Positions 1-6,984 of a DNA stretch of 64,000 bases are shown here, piece by piece (positions within the stretch are counted from its first letter, which is position 1; each line of letters begins with the position of its first letter). This DNA comes from Pseudomonadota bacterium (lineage in GTDB: Bacteria > Pseudomonadota > Alphaproteobacteria > Rhodobacterales > Rhodobacteraceae), in the NCBI GenBank assembly GCA_020161655.1, contig JAIUPC010000005.1, positions 62,001 through 126,000 of the forward strand. The letters run 5' to 3'. The notes beneath the pieces were generated by a model. The model was not told the origin of the DNA and did not search any database. It worked only from the letters and a program-made list of their open reading frames with translations. The position numbers were made by a program, and so were the translations under genes.

Positions 1-323
1 GCGATGCCTATGCCGACTACCTCAAGGCCAAGGGATTCGAGGTCGCGGTGGTCGATGCCCCCGATTTCGTTGACCGTTCGATCGCGGCGGGCGTTCCCGA
101 ACAGGGCGTCGGCTGCCATCTGGCGATGATCGGCGGCTACGCGGTGAGCGGCCTCGTCCCGGCCGAGATCATCACCCGGCTGCTTGAGGAGCGGCCGGAG
201 ATCAAGGGCATCACGCTGCCCGGAATGCCAGCGAATGCCCCCGGCATGGCGGCGGAAAAGACCGGGACGCTGAAGGTCTATGCCTTCGGTCCCGCGGGCG
301 TGAGTCTCTATTCCGATGAGTGA
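1..323 (+). CDS. DUF411 domain metal-binding protein, 5' end outside window
   Basis: The reading frame is open from base 3 and already inside the protein, so the true start lies upstream of the window. The visible part has the DUF411 layout: a beta-alpha opening ending VAVVDAPDF, a conserved VGCHLA segment with a Cys-His pair, GYAVSGLVPAE, and the family ending ITLPGMPANAPGM. DUF411 proteins are small, often periplasmic, and occur in copper and other metal resistance loci; the upstream CxxC-type segment and any signal peptide cannot be seen here. The stop overlaps the start of the next gene by 8 bases, so it is probably the upstream member of the same operon. The family call is fairly secure; the exact metal and role are inferred from context with SCO proteins and a cytochrome. 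Confidence 0.85.
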   Translation, partial: DAYADYLKAKGFEVAVVDAPDFVDRSIAAGVPEQGVGCHLAMIGGYAVSGLVPAEIITRLLEERPEIKGITLPGMPANAPGMAAEKTGTLKVYAFGPAGVSLYSDE

Positions 324-825
324 GGCAGGACGCAACGGCGGCGGCGTGAGGCTCGGCCTGGCGCTGACCGCAGGGGCTGCGGTGCTTGTCGCGCTGGCCT
401 ATGCCGCTCTCGGGCAGGACGGGCCGGCAAGCGCCGTCACCTTTCTCGGCAAGGATGTGGCACCCGCGGCGCTGGAACTTGGCTCGCGCATCTACGCGCA
501 GAACTGCGCCTCCTGCCACGGCAAGAACCTTGAGGGCCAGCCCGACTGGAAGCGCCGGCTGGCGAACGGCCGGATGCCCGCGCCGCCGCACGACGCCACG
601 GGTCATAGCTGGCACCATTCCGACCAGGATCTGTTCAAGACCACCAAGGAAGGCCTTGCCGCCGTGGTGCCGGGCTACGAAAGCGACATGCCGGTGTTCG
701 GGGCCAGTCTCAGCGACGACGAGATCACCGCCGTGCTCGCCTACCTCAAGAGCACCTGGCCCGAACGGCAGCGGGCTTTCCAGGCGGAGGTCACGAGGAA
801 CGCTGATCTGGAAGACGGCCCATGA
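316..825 (+). CDS. Membrane-anchored c-type cytochrome
   Basis: This 169-residue protein has one N-terminal membrane segment (about residues 11-32) followed by a periplasmic class I cytochrome c domain. The heme attachment site is CASCH at residues 64-68, and Met125 in DMPVF is a likely sixth heme ligand. The segment SLSDDEITAVLAYLKSTWP is the usual C-terminal helix of such cytochromes. It overlaps the DUF411 gene by 8 bases and the following small ORF by ATGA. It could pass electrons to an oxidase or to the SCO proteins encoded downstream; the partner is not visible. The cytochrome call is secure, the role is inference. Confidence 0.92.
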   Translation: MSEAGRNGGGVRLGLALTAGAAVLVALAYAALGQDGPASAVTFLGKDVAPAALELGSRIYAQNCASCHGKNLEGQPDWKRRLANGRMPAPPHDATGHSWHHSDQDLFKTTKEGLAAVVPGYESDMPVFGASLSDDEITAVLAYLKSTWPERQRAFQAEVTRNADLEDGP

Positions 826-998
826 ACGGGCATCAGGGATGGTGCGCGCCGTCCTCCGGCGCAGGGATGCCGGCATTCCTGCCGCCGCAGGCGGCCCGGT
901 TGCAGCCGACCGAGGCCGTCGCCGAAGCGCCCGCGTCTCGCCGGCTGCGGCGCCAACGTCCGGTGGGCAACCGGAATCGCCAGAAGGAGATGATCTGA
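822..998 (+). CDS. Small ORF of 58 codons, translationally coupled, unknown function
   Basis: The start codon overlaps the cytochrome stop as ATGA, and the stop lies one base before the next start at 1000, so the ORF fills the gap exactly. The product would be Arg- and Pro-rich, begins MNGHQGWCAPSSG, has a single Cys and no membrane segment. No family is recognised. The arrangement fits a coupled small protein. It could also be a translated linker whose main effect is to carry ribosomes from the cytochrome gene to the next gene. Low-complexity composition argues for caution. Confidence 0.35.
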   Translation: MNGHQGWCAPSSGAGMPAFLPPQAARLQPTEAVAEAPASRRLRRQRPVGNRNRQKEMI

Positions 999-999
999 C

Positions 1000-1281
1000 A
1001 TGACGAAGGCACCTGACCTTATCCCCATCGCCCGGCCGCTTCGGCTGCCGTTCGGACGCCGAGGCTGGCTCGTCGCCGCCGTCGCGCTCATCGTCGCGGG
1101 CGCGGTCTTCAACTGGGGCTGGCTGACCGCCATCGGCGCCGCTCCGCTGATCCTGGCCATCGCGCCATGCGCGGTGATGTGTGCTGTCGGCCTGTGCGCG
1201 AAGGGAGGGTCGAAATCCTGCGCCAGCAAGGGCGGCCCGGCGGCAGGGGCGGACGCCGCACGGGACCAGCAGCGCGACTGA
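1000..1281 (+). CDS. Small two-helix membrane protein with a cysteine series
   Basis: This 93-residue protein starts with a basic segment, then has two predicted membrane helices (about residues 23-39 and 43-66). The second helix and the loop after it carry Cys57, Cys61, Cys66 and Cys74, a spacing that could bind metal or heme-like ligands. A ribosome site AAGGAG lies 7-12 bases upstream. It sits between the cytochrome and SCO genes, so a role in copper handling at the membrane is plausible, but I do not recognise a named family. Confidence 0.7.
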   Translation: MTKAPDLIPIARPLRLPFGRRGWLVAAVALIVAGAVFNWGWLTAIGAAPLILAIAPCAVMCAVGLCAKGGSKSCASKGGPAAGADAARDQQRD

Positions 1282-1336
1282 GGCCAGGGTCCGCCCGGGC
1301 CAGGGCTTGGGCGCGACGCAATCGAGGGAGACGGAC

Positions 1337-1987
1337 ATGACCGAGCCATCCGGACCAGGCAGACTCAGGTCTGTGCGCCGCATTGCCTGGCTTGCCGCCG
1401 CCGCGCTGGCCGTCACCTTCGGAACCCTGGCATGGTGGCGCGCGAATGCGCCGCAGGAACCGCCGCCGGTCGTCATCACCGGCGAGGCCGATGTCCGGTC
1501 GGAGTTCAGCCTGACCGACCATTCCGGCCGCCCGGTGACCGAGGCCGATTTCGCCGGCCGCTGGCAAGTGGTCTTTTTCGGCTTCACCAACTGCCCGGAC
1601 ATCTGCCCGACGACGCTGGCCTACATCGCGAGCGTCCTTGATCTTCTGGGCGACCGCGCCGAGCGGGTGGCGCCGCTGTTCATCACCGTCGATCCCGCCC
1701 GCGACACGGCGCCGGTCATGGCGGCCTTCGTCGCCGCCTTCCACCCGCGGCTGATCGGCCTGACCGGGACCGAGGCGCAGGTGGCCGGGGCAGCGCAGAA
1801 CTTTCGGGTCTACACCGAGAAGATGGCCGATGCGGCCGCGCCCGACGGCTATCTCATGGCCCATGCCGGCTACATCTACCTGATGACCCCCGAAGGCCGG
1901 TTCGAGGCGGTTTTCCGCGAGAACGGCCAGCCACCCGAGGCAATGGCCGAGGAAATCGTCATGCGCATCGAGAAAGAGGAACGATGA
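1337..1987 (+). CDS. SCO1/SenC family copper chaperone / thiol reductase
   Basis: SCO proteins deliver copper to the CuA site of cytochrome oxidase or keep its cysteines reduced. This 216-residue protein has one N-terminal membrane anchor (about 14-34) and a thioredoxin-like periplasmic domain. The copper ligands are all present: Cys86 and Cys90 in CPDIC and His176 in LMAHAGY. FITVDPARDT is a typical SCO segment. An in-frame upstream start exists, but ATG 1337 is preferred because it follows a GAGGGAGA ribosome site and gives a normal anchor. It overlaps the possible upstream start of the next protein. Oxidase genes themselves are not in the window. Confidence 0.93.
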   Translation: MTEPSGPGRLRSVRRIAWLAAAALAVTFGTLAWWRANAPQEPPPVVITGEADVRSEFSLTDHSGRPVTEADFAGRWQVVFFGFTNCPDICPTTLAYIASVLDLLGDRAERVAPLFITVDPARDTAPVMAAFVAAFHPRLIGLTGTEAQVAGAAQNFRVYTEKMADAAAPDGYLMAHAGYIYLMTPEGRFEAVFRENGQPPEAMAEEIVMRIEKEER

Positions 1988-2073
1988 AGTCAATCATGCT
2001 CGCCAGCCGTCCCGGAGCGGCCGATGCGACGGTGCAGGGCACGACGGGCGACCGGACCCGAAGGGGGCGGCCC

Positions 2074-2688
2074 ATGAGGCGCGCCCTCGCCCTCGCCCTT
2101 GCCCTCGCCGCCGGACCGGCGCTGGCGCTTCATCCGGGGGAACGGCTCGACGAGGTGACGGCTGGCAAGGAACCCGCCTTCGAGGCGGCCGGCGCGCAGC
2201 GCATGCCGAGGCCCGGCATGCAGACGACCGACGGCACGGAGATATCCCTGGACGAGCTGACCAGCCAGGTCGTGGTCCTGAGCTTCGTGCCCGAGGCCTG
2301 CGGAGCGGCCTGCGCCGACCAGCAGTCGGCGCTGGTCCGCGTGCAGGAGGCAGTCAACATCACGCCGATGCGCGACATGGTGACTTTTCTGACCGTCTAT
2401 CCCCGCCGCCAGCCACCGGGCAGCGGCTGGGCGCCAGTGAACTGGCGTCCGCTCACCCCGGATGGTCCCGGAACCGTCACCGCACTCGCCGGGGAGTTCG
2501 CGGTGCTTTCGGCGCGGAACGACGGCGCGCCGATGATCCATGTCATCGACCGCGGCGCGCGTCACGCCGGCATCTTCCACGGCGCGGACTTCGACCGCCT
2601 CGGCATGGTGCTTTACATCAATGGTCTGACCAACATGCACCCGCCCAGGCCGGGATTGATCGAACGTCTTCTGGCGGTGTTCGAGTGA
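2074..2688 (+). CDS. SCO-like periplasmic thioredoxin-fold protein
   Basis: The 204-residue product begins MRRALALALALAAGPALA, a clear cleavable signal peptide, so ATG 2074 (with AAGGGGGCGG upstream) is preferred over an earlier in-frame ATG at 1984 that would bury the signal. The mature part has a redoxin fold: VVVLSFVPEACGAAC gives a CxxxC pair at Cys76 and Cys80, matching the SCO copper site, and DMVTFLTVYP follows. It therefore looks like a second, diverged SCO copy. It is directly followed by a membrane protein gene whose start overlaps this stop. Copper delivery or disulfide reduction is inferred. Confidence 0.8.
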   Translation: MRRALALALALAAGPALALHPGERLDEVTAGKEPAFEAAGAQRMPRPGMQTTDGTEISLDELTSQVVVLSFVPEACGAACADQQSALVRVQEAVNITPMRDMVTFLTVYPRRQPPGSGWAPVNWRPLTPDGPGTVTALAGEFAVLSARNDGAPMIHVIDRGARHAGIFHGADFDRLGMVLYINGLTNMHPPRPGLIERLLAVFE

Positions 2689-3194
2689 AGGTGACAGCCG
2701 ATCCGGAAGCTCCCGCGGCGTTCGTGCCAACGGACTGGCTGCGCACGCTGCGCCGCTATCTGCTCTTCGCCGGCGCCGCCCATCTCCTTTGGGAAGCGGC
2801 CCACCTGCCGCTCTACACGATCTGGCTGACGGCAACCGCCGGCGAACTCGCCTTTGCAGTCCTGCACTGCACGGGCGGCGACCTGCTCATCAGCCTGACC
2901 ACGATGATGCTGGCTCTCTTTCTCTTCGGCAAGCCGGGGTGGCCGTCGGTCCGCATCAGGCCGGTGCTTGCGGCGGCGGTCACGTTCGGCCTCGGCTACA
3001 CGATCTTCAGCGAATGGCTGAACATCGAGGTCAGACAGGCCTGGGCCTATCGCGATCTCATGCCGGTGATCCCCCTGACCGGTACCGGCCTCAGTCCGGT
3101 CCTGCAATGGATCGCGATACCGGTCGCCGCCTGTGCCTGGGCGCTGCGGCCGGCGCGGGCGCGCGATCGGGCAGACGGGGGTGGCCATGGCTGA
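2685..3194 (+). CDS. Multi-pass inner-membrane protein, unknown function
   Basis: This 169-residue protein begins at GTG overlapping the preceding stop as GTGA. It has about four membrane segments (roughly 24-44, 52-77, 88-108 and 132-154). Charged or polar residues within helices, such as LLWEAAHLPLY and FSEWLN, are well defined, suggesting conserved internal sites. I do not recognise a functional family. As the last gene of the SCO operon it may help the copper or oxidase function, but this is only context. Confidence 0.75.
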   Translation: MKVTADPEAPAAFVPTDWLRTLRRYLLFAGAAHLLWEAAHLPLYTIWLTATAGELAFAVLHCTGGDLLISLTTMMLALFLFGKPGWPSVRIRPVLAAAVTFGLGYTIFSEWLNIEVRQAWAYRDLMPVIPLTGTGLSPVLQWIAIPVAACAWALRPARARDRADGGGHG

Positions 3195-3267
3195 TCCCGC
3201 CATCGCCGTATCCATTCATCCTCGACCCGATCCAGAAGATGCCGGAAAGCCGACCGGCCGGCCGGAG

Positions 3268-3540
3268 TCAGAGCGGATTGCGAGGCTTCGCCCCGGCAGG
3301 GAAGGTCGACTTCGACAGGATCGCGCCAGAGGCATCGACAGTGAACCTGCAGACGCGGCCAGCCCCACGGAATGTCAGCCGCCAGCGCCCCGCGTCGGCG
3401 CCGTCTCCGGCTTCGCACCGTGATGTGATCGTGCCTTCGCGCATGGCAAGGCGCACGTCCTCTTCGGTCATCTTGAAGGCTTCGGCCAGCAATGCGGCCG
3501 AAACGACAAAACCCGCGCCATCGCGTTCGATCCTGGTCAC
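3268..3540 (-). CDS. DUF6522 family small protein
   Basis: The 90-residue product starts at GTG 3540, overlapping the stop of the upstream regulator gene as GTGA, and begins TRIERDGAGFVVSAALLAEA. The segment FKMTEEDVRLAMREGTITSR and the later RLTFRGAGRVCRF fit DUF6522, a small cytoplasmic family often found beside Rrf2 regulators and NO or denitrification genes. Its biochemical role is not known to me. A longer in-frame opening upstream exists but lies inside the regulator gene and is not needed. Coupling suggests co-expression with the NsrR-type repressor. Confidence 0.75.
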   Translation of the reverse strand: MTRIERDGAGFVVSAALLAEAFKMTEEDVRLAMREGTITSRCEAGDGADAGRWRLTFRGAGRVCRFTVDASGAILSKSTFPAGAKPRNPL

Positions 3541-3971
3541 GTTTGACCGGCCAGGCTGAAGGGGCTCTGCGGGGCCAGTGCGATATCCGCCAGGGTCGAG
3601 TGGTTGAGATCGTCCAGAAACGCCGTTTCGGCGGAACGAAGCCGGGCCTTGAGGCGGCAACGCCCGTCAATCGAGCAGCTGTTGCCGTTCGGCGCGAAGC
3701 AATCGACCAGCGGCTGACCTGCCTCAAGCAGCCGCACGATGTCACCCAGCCCGATAGCCGCCGCCGGGCGTGCCAGGACCGCACCGCCACCCCCTCCGCG
3801 GCGTGTGTCGATCAGGCCCGTGCGGGACAGATGCTGCATGATCTTTGCCAGATGGTTGCGTGACAGACCCAGTTCCCCGGCCAGTTCCGCGGTGGAAAAC
3901 GCCCGCGCCGGATCCCCCGCCATCCGCATCAGCATGCGAAGCCCGAAATCCGTGAACGAGGTCAGACGCAT
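3537..3971 (-). CDS. nsrR: NsrR-type Rrf2 family transcriptional repressor
   Basis: NsrR is an iron-sulfur repressor that releases DNA when nitric oxide attacks its cluster. This 144-residue protein begins MRLTSFTDFGLRML, as in NsrR proteins, has a winged helix (LSRNHLAKIMQHLSR recognition region, then a Gly-rich wing), and carries the three cluster cysteines Cys91, Cys99 and Cys105. An ATG nine bases upstream would put AAGGAG directly against the start, so ATG 3971 with 9-base spacing is chosen. The gene is divergent from hemerythrin and nnrS genes, the expected targets, with a palindrome in between. Related Rrf2 regulators are possible, but the Cys pattern and context favour NsrR. Confidence 0.9.
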   Translation of the reverse strand: MRLTSFTDFGLRMLMRMAGDPARAFSTAELAGELGLSRNHLAKIMQHLSRTGLIDTRRGGGGGAVLARPAAAIGLGDIVRLLEAGQPLVDCFAPNGNSCSIDGRCRLKARLRSAETAFLDDLNHSTLADIALAPQSPFSLAGQT

Positions 3972-3991
3972 GCCGGGCATCTCCTTGAATG

Positions 3992-4006
3992 GGTATTTAC
4001 AATACC
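3992..4006. promoter_or_regulatory. Candidate NsrR operator palindrome
   Basis: The sequence GGTATTTACAATACC is a perfect 6-bp inverted repeat with a 3-bp spacer. It is AT-rich in a GC-rich surround and lies 21 bases upstream of the nsrR start and about 150 bases upstream of the divergent hemerythrin gene. Position and symmetry fit a site for autoregulation and for control of the NO-defence genes. That NsrR binds here is inference. Confidence 0.65.
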
Positions 4007-4158
4007 TATTAGCAGGTCTATCCCAAACCGCAAGACGGAGACTCAGATGGAAACGGCCGCGACACGATCAAACTCCGCCCCGGTGCGGCCCGGGGTCACT
4101 GTCGCCGTCATCGCGCGGCCGCCGCGCCCCCAGGCTGTTCTGCTGACAGGATGATCCC

Positions 4159-4644
4159 ATGACAAATCCCCCGACCGACGACGCCGCGGCACTGACCCGC
4201 CATATCGAGACACGCTATCACGCGCGCCACCGCGAGCAGTTGCCGGCGCTCGCCAACATGGCCGAACGGGTCGAAGGCGTGCATTCCGGAGTGGACGGCG
4301 TGCCCGACGGCCTGTCCATCCTGCTCCGCAGGATGATCGGCGAGATGGAAGTGCACATAAGGAAAGAGGAGCTGATCCTGTTTCCGGCTATCCGCCGCGG
4401 TGGGATGCCCGGCATCGAACAGCCGATCGCGGTGATGCGGGCGGATCATGCCGGGCATGATCGCGAAGTCGCCCGGATCCGGCGCCTGACCGCAAATCTG
4501 ACCCTGCCGGACGGGGCCTGCGGCACCTGGACGCGGCTTTATGACGGGCTGGCCGAATTCATCGACGACCTGACCGAACACATGCGGCTGGAAAACGAGG
4601 TGCTGTTTCCACGGTTCGAAGCGGCTGGTCGTGCCGATGTCTGA
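4159..4644 (+). CDS. Hemerythrin-type di-iron protein (RIC/YtfE-like C-terminal domain)
   Basis: This 161-residue four-helix protein has the HHE pattern: His15 and nearby His21/His24 in helix 1, His66 and Glu70 in MEVHIRKEELILFP, His97/His100 in MRADHAGHD, and His141 with Glu145 in LTEHMRLENEVLFP. The spacing is that of YtfE/ScdA, proteins that repair iron-sulfur clusters damaged by NO or release or reduce NO; the short N-terminal ScdA domain is missing. The gene is divergent from nsrR and followed by nnrS, so NO stress is the likely inducer. Cluster repair versus NO reduction cannot be told from sequence. Confidence 0.9.
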   Translation: MTNPPTDDAAALTRHIETRYHARHREQLPALANMAERVEGVHSGVDGVPDGLSILLRRMIGEMEVHIRKEELILFPAIRRGGMPGIEQPIAVMRADHAGHDREVARIRRLTANLTLPDGACGTWTRLYDGLAEFIDDLTEHMRLENEVLFPRFEAAGRADV

Positions 4645-4774
4645 TCCTGGCCGCCGTGCATCCTCGTCCGGTCCGGCCTGCGCCATGGCCGCCGGCTTTC
4701 TCCAACCCCGTGACATTCCCTTCGACGTCATCCTGACCGAGGCCGGTGTCCAGCTTCGCCGCGAGGCTCCATGA
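4637..4774 (+). CDS. Small coupled ORF of 45 codons, unknown function
   Basis: The ATG lies within the end of the hemerythrin gene (8-base overlap) and the stop overlaps the nnrS start as ATGA. The predicted peptide has a Ser/Gly-rich start and then reads MAAGFLQPRDIPFDVILTE, ending with a basic stretch; Cys15 is the only cysteine. No domain or signal is recognised. Exact overlap on both sides suggests that ribosomes pass through it, either to make a small protein or to couple nnrS translation. Coding reality is uncertain. Confidence 0.4.
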   Translation: MSDPGRRASSSGPACAMAAGFLQPRDIPFDVILTEAGVQLRREAP

Positions 4775-5976
4775 CCACGTCCGCCGGACAGATGCGCGCC
4801 TGGCGCGGGCCAGCCATCCTGACCTTCGGGTTTCGGCCCTTCTTCCTTGGCGCGGGGGTCTGGGCGGCCCTGGCCATGGCGCTGTGGGTGCCGATGCTGT
4901 CGGGCAGGCTGACCCTGCCCACCGCCTTTGACCCCGTGTCCTGGCATGCGCACGAGTTTCTGTTCGGCTATCTGGCTGCCGTCATCGCCGGATTCCTGCT
5001 GACGGCGGTCCCGAACTGGACCGGCCGGTTGCCGATTGTCGGCTGGCCGCTTGGCGCCTTGTTCGCGCTGTGGCTGATCGGGCGGGCGGCGGTTGCGGCA
5101 TCGCTGCACCTGCCACCGCTTGGCGTGGCACTGGCCGATCTTGCGATGCCGGTGGCGCTCGCCGCCGTCATCGGGCGCGAGATCGTGGCGGGCAGGAACT
5201 GGCGCAACCTGGTCGTCCTGGCGATGCTGGGCGTCCTGATCCTCGGCAATGCCCTCTTTCATCTCGAGGCCGCGCGTGGCGACTATGCCGCGCAGGGCTA
5301 CGGATTGCGGGTCGGGCTTGGCGCCGTGGTCATGATGATTGCCGTGATCGGCGGGCGGATCGTGCCGTCTTTCACGCGCAACTGGCTGATCAGGCAAGGC
5401 AAGGGGCGGCTGCCGGTGCCGCCCATGCAGGGTTTTGACAAGGTGGCGCTTCTGGCCCTGCTTCTGGCGCTGCTGATCTGGGTTGTCCTGCCCGATCATC
5501 CGTTGACCGGCGCCCTGCTGCTGCTGGCGGGGGCCCTGCACCTTGTCAGGCTGGCCCGCTGGGCGGGGGACAGGACGCTGGCAGAGCCTTTGGTCGCGGT
5601 TCTGCATCTGGGATATGCGTTCCTGCCGCTCGGGGCCCTGGCACTGGGGACCGAGAGCCTCGCTCCCGGCATCTTCGGGATGGCCGCTGCCCAGCACCTG
5701 TGGATGGGTGGCGCGGCCGGCCTGATGACGCTGGCGGTGATGACCCGGGCCACGCTTGGCCATACCGGCCAGACCCTGACCGCCGGACCGGGCACGGTCG
5801 GCATCTATGCGGCGCTGGTGGTTGCTGTGCTGGCCCGGCTTGCCGCCGGTCTCTGGCCGACGGAAGCGTCTGTGCTGCACATGGTGGCGGGGGCGGCCTG
5901 GTTCATCGCCTTCGCCGGTTATGCCCTGATCTACGGTCGCCTGCTCTTGCGCCTGCCGGCCGCAAAGCGCATCTGA
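4771..5976 (+). CDS. nnrS: NnrS family heme-copper membrane protein
   Basis: NnrS proteins are twelve-helix membrane proteins with heme and copper that protect against NO stress. The 401-residue product is almost entirely hydrophobic and shows the family features FGFRPFFLGAG near the start, WHAHEFLFGYLAAVIAGFLL with conserved His residues (about 52-71), NWTGRLP, and a conserved GGRIVPSFTRN loop (about 194). Later His-containing helices end with AQHLWMGGAAGLMTLAVMTR. It is the last gene of the NsrR-linked cluster and converges on narR. Identification is strong; the molecular function of NnrS remains partly open. Confidence 0.95.
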   Translation: MTTSAGQMRAWRGPAILTFGFRPFFLGAGVWAALAMALWVPMLSGRLTLPTAFDPVSWHAHEFLFGYLAAVIAGFLLTAVPNWTGRLPIVGWPLGALFALWLIGRAAVAASLHLPPLGVALADLAMPVALAAVIGREIVAGRNWRNLVVLAMLGVLILGNALFHLEAARGDYAAQGYGLRVGLGAVVMMIAVIGGRIVPSFTRNWLIRQGKGRLPVPPMQGFDKVALLALLLALLIWVVLPDHPLTGALLLLAGALHLVRLARWAGDRTLAEPLVAVLHLGYAFLPLGALALGTESLAPGIFGMAAAQHLWMGGAAGLMTLAVMTRATLGHTGQTLTAGPGTVGIYAALVVAVLARLAAGLWPTEASVLHMVAGAAWFIAFAGYALIYGRLLLRLPAAKRI

Positions 5977-6034
5977 AAGGCGGGGGCGCATCCTTGACTG
6001 GCAGGAGTCCCCCCACTGCCGCCGATAGTGTCCG

Positions 6035-6733
6035 TCAGGTCGAGAAGTCGTCAATCAGCGGGTTCGGTCTGGCAAACCTTTCCAGATCGGCCTGGTCGCC
6101 GATGGAAATGCGCGTGCCCTCGACGGCCACACCATAGGGCCGCAGGCCCTTGAAGGCCCGGCTCAGGTTCTCGGGCGTCATTCCCAGCACGGATGCAAGG
6201 CGGCGCTTCTCGACATCCAGTTCGAAGCTGGCCCCCCCGCCGGCGCGTTTCTGCTGGCGCAGAAGATAGTTTGCAAGCCGTTCGAGCGAGGTTCTGAGCT
6301 TGAGGTCCTTTTGTGACTTGATGACGGCCCGATAGCACCGTGCGAGTTCCGTCACGATGGCACGGGCGAAAATGCCGTCGACATCGAAGATTGCGCGCAC
6401 GTCCTGACTGGGAATCAGGACGATCCGGCTTTTTTCCAGCGTTCTGGCCGACATCAGATAAGGCGCATTCCGGATGGTTGCCGCGAGGATGAAGGTCGAG
6501 ATCGGCCGCACGGTTGCCAGGCTGGTATCGCGACCGTTCCAGGTCGAGAACAGGTCGACCGAGCCGGACAGGACGACATGCAGAAAATCGCTCGGCTCGC
6601 CCTCGGCGATCAGCTCGATCTGTGGCGGAAAGTTCTGCACATAGGCACCCCGCATCAGCGACTGGAAATGCGCGTCCGCCATGTCGGAAAACAGGCCGAG
6701 AGCCCGAATCTCCGGGTAGTGTAACTCTGGCAT
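6035..6733 (-). CDS. narR: Crp/Fnr family regulator, NarR/Dnr-like
   Basis: The 232-residue protein has an N-terminal cyclic-nucleotide-type sensor fold and a C-terminal helix-turn-helix (RRLASVLGMTPENLSRAFKGL, about 178-198). It lacks the N-terminal cysteine cluster of FNR, so it does not carry an oxygen-labile 4Fe-4S centre; this matches the NarR branch known next to narK in Paracoccus, which responds to nitrate or nitrite. ATG 6733 is chosen because GGGAG lies 8 bases upstream; an earlier TTG start would overlap an FNR-type box. It is divergent from narK. Dnr-type NO sensing is an alternative. Confidence 0.82.
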   Translation of the reverse strand: MPELHYPEIRALGLFSDMADAHFQSLMRGAYVQNFPPQIELIAEGEPSDFLHVVLSGSVDLFSTWNGRDTSLATVRPISTFILAATIRNAPYLMSARTLEKSRIVLIPSQDVRAIFDVDGIFARAIVTELARCYRAVIKSQKDLKLRTSLERLANYLLRQQKRAGGGASFELDVEKRRLASVLGMTPENLSRAFKGLRPYGVAVEGTRISIGDQADLERFARPNPLIDDFST

Positions 6734-6776
6734 GCCATGCGCTCCCGATCTGCAAAGCCCAGGATCGCCGGCGCAC

Positions 6777-6790
6777 TTGATATTTGTCAA
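6777..6790. promoter_or_regulatory. FNR/NarR-type box near narR
   Basis: TTGATATTTGTCAA fits the Crp/Fnr dyad TTGAT-N4-ATCAA with a single change in the second half. It lies 44-57 bases upstream of the narR start and about 200 bases upstream of narK, in the shared intergenic region. It may serve autoregulation of narR or anaerobic control by FNR; which protein binds cannot be decided from the site alone. Confidence 0.7.
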
Positions 6791-6889
6791 GCCAGCAATT
6801 GATCCTGGTCGGAACAGGCTTGATGCCGCATCGCCCGTGAAACGACAAACTTCGGCAAACCATTTATTTCGTCAAGCAGTCAGGGCGGC

Positions 6890-6903
6890 GTGATCTAGAT
6901 CAA
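6890..6903. promoter_or_regulatory. FNR/NarR-type box upstream of narK
   Basis: GTGATCTAGATCAA is one base away from TTGAT-N4-ATCAA, and its core TGATCTAGATCA is a perfect 12-bp palindrome. It is centred about 88 bases upstream of the narK start. If it sits at -41.5 as in class II activation, transcription would start near 6938 with a leader of roughly 47 bases. Activation of the nar operon by NarR and FNR is the likely role. Confidence 0.78.
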
Positions 6904-6984
6904 GTCATTTGGCCCGCTCCGGCCGCAGGTCTGGCGCCAATCCCCTTCGGGGGCAACCAAGCCATTCCTGCCGGAGGCCCTGCC

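Noticed and set aside
1984..2073. Earlier in-frame start for the second SCO-like protein
   Set aside because: It would add about 30 mostly polar residues in front of a perfect signal peptide; the ATG at 2074 with its own ribosome site is better.
4047..4154. 35-codon ORF upstream of the hemerythrin gene with a purine-rich site before its ATG
   Set aside because: Arg/Pro-rich composition without family features, and it ends before the hemerythrin start without overlap. It does not encode the missing ScdA N-terminal domain.
5977..6034. Hairpin between nnrS and narR as a two-way terminator
   Set aside because: Only a weak 5-bp stem with mismatches and no T-run on either strand.
4108..6054. Very long minus-strand open frame opposite hemerythrin and nnrS
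   Set aside because: Gln/Arg/His-rich composition typical of antisense frames in GC-rich DNA; the opposite strand has clear protein families.
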